Assembly (NCBI GenBank): GCA_016125495.1 | Contig: WGLQ01000007.1 | Coordinates: 1-64,000, forward strand | Origin: Hyphomicrobiales bacterium | Lineage (GTDB): Bacteria; Pseudomonadota; Alphaproteobacteria; Rhizobiales; RI-29 | DNA: 64,000 bases | Direction of reading: 5' to 3' | In this document: positions 58,208-64,000 of the stretch, one piece after another | Layout: each line of letters begins with the position of its first letter | How positions within the stretch are numbered: the stretch's first letter is position 1 | Made by a program: the position numbers and the translations under genes | Notes under the pieces: generated by a model | Databases searched by the model: none | Seen by the model: only the letters and a program-made list of their open reading frames with translations | Told to the model about the DNA's origin: nothing

Positions 58208-59044
58208 ATGCCCATCAACATCGATACGGACAAGGAATACGATATCGAAGATCTTCAGTTCGATATCGACGAGTCCAGGGCGACCGACCGCTGGGGCGAC
58301 GCACCGGCGAACGTAAAAGAGATCTTCCACCAGCTCGAGTGGAACATCATCGAAGGCGGCCACACCGAAACCGTCAACTTCATCAACTCGCTCCTCGAGT
58401 GCGACGTGTCGGCCCGCACGCTGATCGCCGGTCCGATGGCCTCGGGCATCGCGGAAGTCGGCCGTCGCTTCAAGATGGACGAGTACTTCCTGCCCGAGGT
58501 GATGATGTCGGCGAAGTGCATGCACGCCGCCCTCGGACGCCTGAAGCCTCTAATCATCGCCGAAAAGTCGGCCGACCTCGGCACCGTCGTGGTTGGCACG
58601 GTCCAGGGCGACCTGCACGACATCGGCAAGAAGATCGTCGCCATGATGATGGAGGCCGCCGGCTTCACGGTGATCGACCTCGGCGTGACGGTGCCGCCGG
58701 AGGACTTCATCGCCGCGATCCGCGAGCACAAGCCCAAGATCGTCGGCTTCTCGGCGCTGCTGACCACCACCATGAACATGCAATGGGAGACGCTGAAGCG
58801 CATCAAGGCCGAGGGCCTGCGCGAGGACGTCAAGGTCTTCGTCGGCGGCGCACCGATCAGCCAGAACTGGGCCGACAAGATCGGCGCCGACGCCTACGCG
58901 GTCGATGCGCTGGTTGCGGTCGAGAAGGCCAAGGCCGTGATTTCGGTCTATCACAATATGAAGGGTGGCGACCCGGTGCTGCACGAGGCGATGATCGAGA
59001 TCGACCGCGTGCGCGAGCAGGCCAAAGCCGACGCCATGGCCTGA
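58208..59044 (+). CDS. Corrinoid (B12-binding) methyl-carrier protein, module 2
   Basis: A 278-residue carrier. A ~35-residue acidic N-terminal extension precedes the helical cap, which has MASGIAEVGRRFKMDEYFLPEVMMSAK in the classical MetH/MtaC style. The cobalt-ligand motif GDLHDIGKK places His137, followed by GFSALLTTTMN and VFVGGAPIS. Compared with the module 1 carrier the cap is closer to the MtaC/MtgC consensus. AAGGAG lies upstream of the start. Confidence 0.95.
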   Translation: MPINIDTDKEYDIEDLQFDIDESRATDRWGDAPANVKEIFHQLEWNIIEGGHTETVNFINSLLECDVSARTLIAGPMASGIAEVGRRFKMDEYFLPEVMMSAKCMHAALGRLKPLIIAEKSADLGTVVVGTVQGDLHDIGKKIVAMMMEAAGFTVIDLGVTVPPEDFIAAIREHKPKIVGFSALLTTTMNMQWETLKRIKAEGLREDVKVFVGGAPISQNWADKIGADAYAVDALVAVEKAKAVISVYHNMKGGDPVLHEAMIEIDRVREQAKADAMA

Positions 59045-59166
59045 CGGACCAAACACCTCCGGGGGCTCGGCGGTTCGGCTGCTGTCCCCCGGGGACGAAT
59101 GCCAGGATGGCTGCGGACATCGAACGAGAGCACATCTCCAAAACGATGAACTGATGGGAGAACACC

Positions 59167-60354
59167 ATGGCGATGAGTGCCGATCGCGCGGCGACGGAAC
59201 GCGATTCGACGGGGCACCTCTATGCCATCGTGGCATTCGCGCTTCTCGCCGGCGGCCTCGCCGGCATCATCGGTGACGCCGTCGGCTACGGCCTCTTTCT
59301 CATCGCCACTCTGATCCTGCTCGCCGCGGTCGTCATGATGGGCCTCTACTTCATGACCCGCGCCTTCGATGGCCCCTCGCTTCGGGAGGCTTATACCAAC
59401 GCCTTCCAGGCCGGCGGCTGGTGCTACGTCTTCGCCGTCTCCGCCCTTGCCGGGCACTATACGCACGAAGCGATCCTCGGCCGCCTCGACTGGCACTGGA
59501 TCGTCTTCGGGCCCGCCATCCTGGCAGCGATCGTCTACCTCGACGTCAACCTCTACCGGATCATCTACAAGCGCAACGAGCCGACCCTCCAGCGCTACGG
59601 CCACGTGATGGAGCGCCGAAACCTCCAGCCGGAGGCGATGCGCGCGACCTTCATCGAGGAGGTCGTGGTGCACAAATCCCTCTTCAAGGTCAGCCCCTTC
59701 CGCTGGGTTCGCCATCAGCTCATCCTCTGGGGCTTCGGCCTCATGTTCGCCGTCGAGATCGTTGCGGTCGTTTTCCGGGAAGCTTGGCCGGCGTTCGGTT
59801 TCGCCGACGTCTGGCGCACGCCCGGCCACCCGCTGCGCGCCGCCTTCGACTTCGCCTACGACCTCACCGGCCTCATGGTTCTGATCGGTTGCATCCTGGC
59901 GCTCATCTTCCGCGTCATGGTGAACGGAAAGCCAGAGCAGAAATTCACCGACACGCCGACCGCTCTCTTCCTCTTCGTCGTGGTTCTGACCGGCTTCGTG
60001 CTCGAGGGGGTCCGCATCAATTCCGAGATGGCGATCTACTCGCAGGCCGAGTTCGTCGGCGAGGCCTTCGCGGTCGGCCTCGCCGCGATCGGACTGGGCT
60101 CGCTCTCTGCGGGCGCCCATTCGGCACTCTGGTATTTCCATGTCCTGCTCTCGTGTGCCTTCATCGCCTACGTTCCCGTCTGGCGCCTCATTCATTCCTG
60201 CGCGACGCCACTCGGGCGGATGGTGAATTCCCAGAAGACGATGCTCGCCATGAAGAAGCAGACGGCGCTGCGGGGCCTCATGCAGGGACAAGCCAGGGGG
60301 GCCATCATGACGCCCTCGACCACTGATTTCCCGAAAGCGCCGGGGCGCGATTAA
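59167..60354 (+). CDS. Membrane cytochrome-b-like protein (NarI/HdrE/DsrM-type)
   Basis: A 395-residue integral membrane protein with about eight helices. The last helix region reads ALWYFHVLLSCAFIAYVPV and continues WRLIHSCATPL, resembling the haem-binding end of NarI-, HdrE- and DsrM-type b cytochromes. RHQLILWGFGLMFAVEI supplies another possible haem histidine. It follows the corrinoid gene with GGGAGA before its start. A role passing quinol electrons towards corrinoid reactivation, or to the anchor-less molybdoenzyme at 45.4 kb, is inference. The family assignment itself is moderate. Confidence 0.7.
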   Translation: MAMSADRAATERDSTGHLYAIVAFALLAGGLAGIIGDAVGYGLFLIATLILLAAVVMMGLYFMTRAFDGPSLREAYTNAFQAGGWCYVFAVSALAGHYTHEAILGRLDWHWIVFGPAILAAIVYLDVNLYRIIYKRNEPTLQRYGHVMERRNLQPEAMRATFIEEVVVHKSLFKVSPFRWVRHQLILWGFGLMFAVEIVAVVFREAWPAFGFADVWRTPGHPLRAAFDFAYDLTGLMVLIGCILALIFRVMVNGKPEQKFTDTPTALFLFVVVLTGFVLEGVRINSEMAIYSQAEFVGEAFAVGLAAIGLGSLSAGAHSALWYFHVLLSCAFIAYVPVWRLIHSCATPLGRMVNSQKTMLAMKKQTALRGLMQGQARGAIMTPSTTDFPKAPGRD

Positions 60355-60531
60355 GCCACGGCCAAGCAAGTGCAGACTCCGACGAGGCCGAGTTCGGTTC
60401 GCGAAATCGGCCCGCACGCCGAACAAAGTCGGCCGGGGGAGAGCAGCCGGGATGTGACACGAGCGTGACGGGATGTTATAGGCCCGTTGAAACGGAATGT
60501 GACCACCAGCTTCGAGCGAGGGAGCAAGCTG

Positions 60532-60801
60532 ATGAACAGCCACAATCCTGAGATGGACAAGTCCGCGACCAAGGGCCTGCGCCCGGGCGACGGCAGCGGC
60601 GCCGTCAAATCCTACAATGCCAAGCGCAACCCCTTCGGCGGCTACATCACGGACAGCGCCAGCGGCGTCGACGTTTTCGTGCACAAGTCCGCCGTCGAAG
60701 CAGCCGGCATGGCCAAGCTCGAGGCCGGCCAGCAATTGAGCTACCGGATCGTCGAGGACGGCTTCGGCGGCTTCAAGGCGGTCGAACTGAAGTCCGCCTG
60801 A
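60532..60801 (+). CDS. Cold-shock-domain-like small protein
   Basis: An 89-residue protein whose residues ~22-88 resemble a cold-shock domain: GAVKSYNAKRNPFGGYIT (RNP1-like), DVFVHKSAVEAAGMAKLEAG (RNP2-like) and LSYRIVEDGFGGFKAVEL. Some aromatic RNA-binding positions of CspA are changed, so nucleic-acid binding is likely but not certain. The ATG at 60532 has GAGGGAG upstream; the longer frame from 60487 adds only weak residues. It stands alone between the cytochrome-like gene and a LysR gene. Confidence 0.8.
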   Translation: MNSHNPEMDKSATKGLRPGDGSGAVKSYNAKRNPFGGYITDSASGVDVFVHKSAVEAAGMAKLEAGQQLSYRIVEDGFGGFKAVELKSA

Positions 60802-60974
60802 GCCTCGAGCGTCCGCGCGGGGGGCGATCGACGCGCGAACGAGCGAACTGCGGAACGGCGGTGCCACCATATCGAAGGGGGCCCGTCATGGGGGAGTATC
60901 GGCGGGGGACCCGGTGCAACGCCGTGTCTCCCGTACGTGATTCATGACGCCTCGACAGGTGGATCGACACTGCG

Positions 60975-61892
60975 ATGAAGTGGACCAGACTGCAGACGTT
61001 CCTGATCGTCGCCCAGGAAGGCAGCTTCTCTAAGGCGAGCCGCCGGCTGGGCCTCAGCCAGTCGGCCATCAGCCGGCAGGTCACGGTGCTCGAGGAGGAA
61101 CTCAAGTGCCAGGTCTTCAACCGCCACTGGAGCGGCCTCGTGCTGACGGAGGCCGGCGAGGAACTCTATTCCACCACGACCGAGATGGCCCGCGAGCTGG
61201 ACCTCAGCATCGCGAAGATCAACGAGCAGAAGTCCCTGCCGGAGGGGCCCCTGAAGGTCAGCACGACGGTTGCTTTCGGTTCGGCCTGGCTGACGCCGCG
61301 GATCAACGACTTCCAGCGCCAGCACCCCCGGATCGCGCTTTCGCTGCACCTTGCCGACAACAACTACCTCGACCTTTCCATGCGTGATGCGGACTGCGCG
61401 ATCCGCTTCACCCGCCAGACCGAGCACAGCCTCGTGCAGACGCCGCTCGGTTTCGTGCGCTACCGCATTTATGCCTCCCGCGAGTACCTCGAGCGCGCCG
61501 CCCCCCTCGAGCGCATCGAGGACCTCGACAACCACGCCCTCATCGTCTACGGCGATTATGCTCCCCAGCCGATCGGGGAAATGAACTGGCTGCTCAGCGT
61601 CGGCCGCATCGCGATCGACCCACGCCCGGCATCCCTCACGATCAATTCGGTCTACGGTATTTTCCGCGCCGCAGAAGCGGGCCTCGGCGTCGCCGCGCTG
61701 CCCTACTATCTGGCCTCGCGCTCCGACATGCTCGTCGAGGTCCTGCCCGGCCAGCTCGGCCCGGCCTTCGAGGTCCTCTTCGTTTATCCCGAGGAATTGC
61801 GCCAGTCCCGACGCATCAGGGTTTTCCTCGACTTCCTGCGCGCCCAGGCCGACGACGACATTGCCGCTGGGCATCTCTCGAAACGGCTGTGA
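60975..61892 (+). CDS. LysR-family regulator near corrinoid module 2
   Basis: A 305-residue LysR regulator. The helix-turn-helix is KASRRLGLSQSAISRQVTVLEEEL (residues ~18-41), and the effector domain starts near residue 92 (GPLKVSTTVAFGSAWLTP). The IRFTRQTEHSLVQTPLG and EAGLGVAALPYYLAS segments fit the CrgA/AaeR-like branch. It precedes the second RACo gene by about 240 bp on the same strand and probably regulates module 2 genes. Confidence 0.92.
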   Translation: MKWTRLQTFLIVAQEGSFSKASRRLGLSQSAISRQVTVLEEELKCQVFNRHWSGLVLTEAGEELYSTTTEMARELDLSIAKINEQKSLPEGPLKVSTTVAFGSAWLTPRINDFQRQHPRIALSLHLADNNYLDLSMRDADCAIRFTRQTEHSLVQTPLGFVRYRIYASREYLERAAPLERIEDLDNHALIVYGDYAPQPIGEMNWLLSVGRIAIDPRPASLTINSVYGIFRAAEAGLGVAALPYYLASRSDMLVEVLPGQLGPAFEVLFVYPEELRQSRRIRVFLDFLRAQADDDIAAGHLSKRL

Positions 61893-62133
61893 GTTCTCCC
61901 TGACGGGCGCGCGCCCGGCGGCTGTCCCTCGTCTTCGGCGAAAACCACCGGGCCTGGCCGCAGGTAACGGAGCGACCCATCCGTCCATTCCCCCTCGACC
62001 AACGCCACACCGCCCCCCGGGACCGCCACCCGAGCAAAAATCGGTGGGGGCCATGCGATTCCAAGGCGTTGGGATTTCGTATAGTTGAGCTAGGCAATCG
62101 GGATTTGACGACGTGAAGAAACATGAGGGGGTC

Positions 62134-64000
62134 ATGGCTCAGAACCAGGGCACGACGGTGCAAGCCGTTTTCATGCCGTCCGGACGGCGCGGGGAATTCG
62201 CGAGCGGCACGACGGTGCTGCAGGCCGCCCGCAAGCTGGGGGTCGATCTCGATTCTGTCTGTGGCGGGCGCGCCGTCTGCGGGCGCTGCCAAGTGTCCGT
62301 CAGCGACGGCGAGTTCGCCAAGTTGCGCATTTCCTCGCGCCAGGACAGCCTGACCCCGCCGAGCCCGACCGAGGAGCGCTACGCCCGCATCAAGGGCCTC
62401 GACGACAAGCGCCGCCTCGGCTGCCAAGCATGCCTCGTGGCCGATGTCGTCATCGACGTTCCCGAGGACAGTCAGATGCACCGCCAGATGGTGCGCAAAT
62501 CGGCGAGCGAAATCCGCGATCTCGTGATCGACCCCGTCGTTCGCCTCTACTATCTCGAACTCGACCGCCCGAGCCTGGCCGACCAGGCGAGCGACCTCGA
62601 CCGTCTGCTGCGCCAGCTCGAGACCAGCTGGGGCCTGCGGGACCTCACCATCGACCACGCGTTCCTGCAGGGCCTCTCCAGCTCGGCGCGCTCGGGCGAG
62701 ACCTACGGCGGCGACTGGAAGGTAACGGTCGCAGTGCGCGGCGGGCGCGAACTCATCGCCATCTGGCCCGGTTACAAGGAGCGTGCCTACGGCTTTGCGA
62801 TCGACGTCGGCACGACCACGGTGGCTGGCCACCTGTGCGCCCTCGACACCGGCGAGGTGCTGGCGAGCGCCGGCATCATGAACCCGCAGATCCGCTTCGG
62901 CGAGGATCTGATGAGCCGCATCTCGTACCTCCAGCAGAACGAGAACGCGGCCCCCGAGCTCACATCCGCCATCCAGCAGGCCCTCGCCCAGCTCGTGCGC
63001 CACGTCGCCACCGAGGCCGGTATCGCGACCGACAAGATCGTCGAGGCCACCATCGTCGGCAACCCGACCATGCACCACCTCGTCATCGGTCTCGACCCCA
63101 CGCAGCTCGGCATGGAGCCGTTCCCCCTCATCACCGACCGGGGCATGTCGGTCAAAAGTCGGGACATCGGCCTTGGCATCAACCCGGGTGCCTATGCCTA
63201 CATGCTGCCCTGCGTCGCGGGGCACGTCGGCGCGGATACCGCCGGCGTCATTCTCGCCCAGGCGCCCCACCGCAGCGAAGAGACGATGCTGGTGATAGAT
63301 GTCGGCACCAATGCCGAGATCGTGCTCGGTAACAGCAAGCGCCTCCTGGCCTGCTCCAGTCCGACGGGCCCGGCCTTCGAGGGGGCGCAGATCTCCAGCG
63401 GTCAACGCGCGTCGCCCGGCGCCATCGAGCGCGTGCGCATCGATCCCGAGACGCTCGAGCCGCGCATCAGGGTGATCGGCTGCGAACTCTGGTCGAACGA
63501 GGAAGGCTTTGCCGAGGGCGTCAAGGACACCGGCGTCACCGGCATCTGCGGCTCCGGCATCATCGAGGCCATCGCCGAGTTGTATCTGGCCGGCATCATC
63601 GACGAGAGCGGACGCATGCAGGCGCGCGGCCGCGACGTGAGCGCACACCCCAATTTCGTGCCCAAGGGGCGCAACTACGAGTATGTGCTCTTCGAGAACG
63701 AGGATCGCGTCATCAAGGTCCAGCCGGGCGACGTGCGGGCCATCCAGCTGGCCAAGGCGGCCTGCTATTCGGGCGTCAAGTTGCTGATGGAGCACATGGG
63801 CCTCGAGCATGTCGACCGCATCTACCTGGCCGGCGCCTTCGGCTCCTACATCGACGTGAAATACGCTATGGTGCTCGGCATGCTGCCGGATTGCGACCTC
63901 GCACGGGTTGCATCGGCCGGCAACGCGGCCGGCACGGGCGCCCGCATCGCGCTGCTCTCGAAGAGCGCGCGCGAGGAACTCGAGGGTGTGGTCCGCAAGG
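62134..64000 (+). CDS. RACo-type reductive activator of corrinoid protein, module 2 (cut by window edge)
   Basis: The first 622 residues of a second corrinoid activase. The N-terminal [2Fe-2S] domain has Cys43, Cys49, Cys52 and Cys97 (SVCGGRAVCGRCQ; RRLGCQAC). A linker of about 140 residues leads to the ASKHA part with AFGIDVGTTTVAGHL-like sequence (GFAIDVGTTTVAGHLCALDT), NPQIRFGEDLMSRISYL, LVIDVGTNAEIVLG and LAGAFGSYIDVKYA. The start has GAGGGGG upstream. It is clearly a distinct paralogue of the 40.9 kb protein and probably serves the module 2 carrier. The C-terminus lies beyond the window. Confidence 0.93.
   Translation, partial: MAQNQGTTVQAVFMPSGRRGEFASGTTVLQAARKLGVDLDSVCGGRAVCGRCQVSVSDGEFAKLRISSRQDSLTPPSPTEERYARIKGLDDKRRLGCQACLVADVVIDVPEDSQMHRQMVRKSASEIRDLVIDPVVRLYYLELDRPSLADQASDLDRLLRQLETSWGLRDLTIDHAFLQGLSSSARSGETYGGDWKVTVAVRGGRELIAIWPGYKERAYGFAIDVGTTTVAGHLCALDTGEVLASAGIMNPQIRFGEDLMSRISYLQQNENAAPELTSAIQQALAQLVRHVATEAGIATDKIVEATIVGNPTMHHLVIGLDPTQLGMEPFPLITDRGMSVKSRDIGLGINPGAYAYMLPCVAGHVGADTAGVILAQAPHRSEETMLVIDVGTNAEIVLGNSKRLLACSSPTGPAFEGAQISSGQRASPGAIERVRIDPETLEPRIRVIGCELWSNEEGFAEGVKDTGVTGICGSGIIEAIAELYLAGIIDESGRMQARGRDVSAHPNFVPKGRNYEYVLFENEDRVIKVQPGDVRAIQLAKAACYSGVKLLMEHMGLEHVDRIYLAGAFGSYIDVKYAMVLGMLPDCDLARVASAGNAAGTGARIALLSKSAREELEGVVRK

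Noticed and set aside
9551-64000. Search for insertion sequences, integrases, attachment sites or CRISPR arrays that could mark a mobile island
   Set aside because: No transposase, integrase, direct-repeat array or tRNA-end duplication was found; the tRNA-Trp lies at the edge, but no partial copy was seen.

Overview
The window is about 64 kb of high-GC DNA, almost certainly an alphaproteobacterial chromosome. The first 9.6 kb is the conserved rpoC-rpoB-rplL-rplJ-rplA-rplK-nusG-secE-tRNA-Trp run, all on the minus strand. The rest is a dense accessory region of transporters, corrinoid-dependent C1 enzymes and arsenic genes. I cannot place the organism below class. The gene set points to an aerobic or facultative heterotroph that demethylates something through corrinoid proteins and tetrahydrofolate and that meets arsenic.

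Layout. (1) 1-9550: transcription and translation core. (2) 10.1-14.3 kb: TRAP transporter and an AEC-family carrier. (3) 14.4-19.8 kb: a divergent MetF-like reductase and a methyl-THF:corrinoid methyltransferase, then an MFS carrier overlapping arsH, then a homocysteine S-methyltransferase. (4) 19.9-22.0 kb: a second MFS carrier and a four-blade hemopexin-like protein. (5) 22.1-31.4 kb: an organic-acid catabolic unit with a DUF35 protein, a thiolase-fold protein lacking the catalytic Cys, two related acyl-CoA synthetases, a TRAP transporter and a divergent LysR regulator. (6) 31.4-37.4 kb: arsenite oxidase aioB-aioA, translationally coupled to an exported pentapeptide-repeat protein and an aquaglyceroporin, with a Rieske ferredoxin and an unknown protein upstream. 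(7) 37.6-44.9 kb: a SAM methyltransferase, a small 'virulence factor' family protein, then corrinoid module 1 (UroD-like methyltransferase, corrinoid protein, RACo-type activase, CobW GTPase, GntR regulator, zinc-ribbon protein). (8) 45.4-51.2 kb: a cytoplasmic DMSO-reductase-family molybdoenzyme with a DmsB-like subunit, followed by arsR, arsD and a double-ATPase arsA, with no adjacent arsB or acr3. (9) 51.4-56.3 kb: a complete LivHMGFK-type ABC importer. (10) 56.8-64.0 kb: corrinoid module 2 (UroD-like methyltransferase, corrinoid protein, a membrane cytochrome-b-like protein, a cold-shock-domain protein, a LysR regulator and a second RACo cut by the window end).

How the parts may work together. 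The two UroD/corrinoid/RACo modules would move methyl groups from unknown substrates to Co(I) corrinoid. The 15.5 kb enzyme would pass them to tetrahydrofolate, and the MetF-like protein would oxidise methyl-THF to methylene-THF. In the same 50 kb lie an arsenite oxidase with all four As(III)-binding residues, ArsH, an aquaglyceroporin, ArsR/D/A and an unassigned molybdoenzyme beside arsR. The most interesting reading is that this is one functional island, possibly for methylated arsenic compounds. That link is inference from co-location. The safer view is two neighbouring systems: corrinoid C1 demethylation and arsenic detoxification or oxidation.
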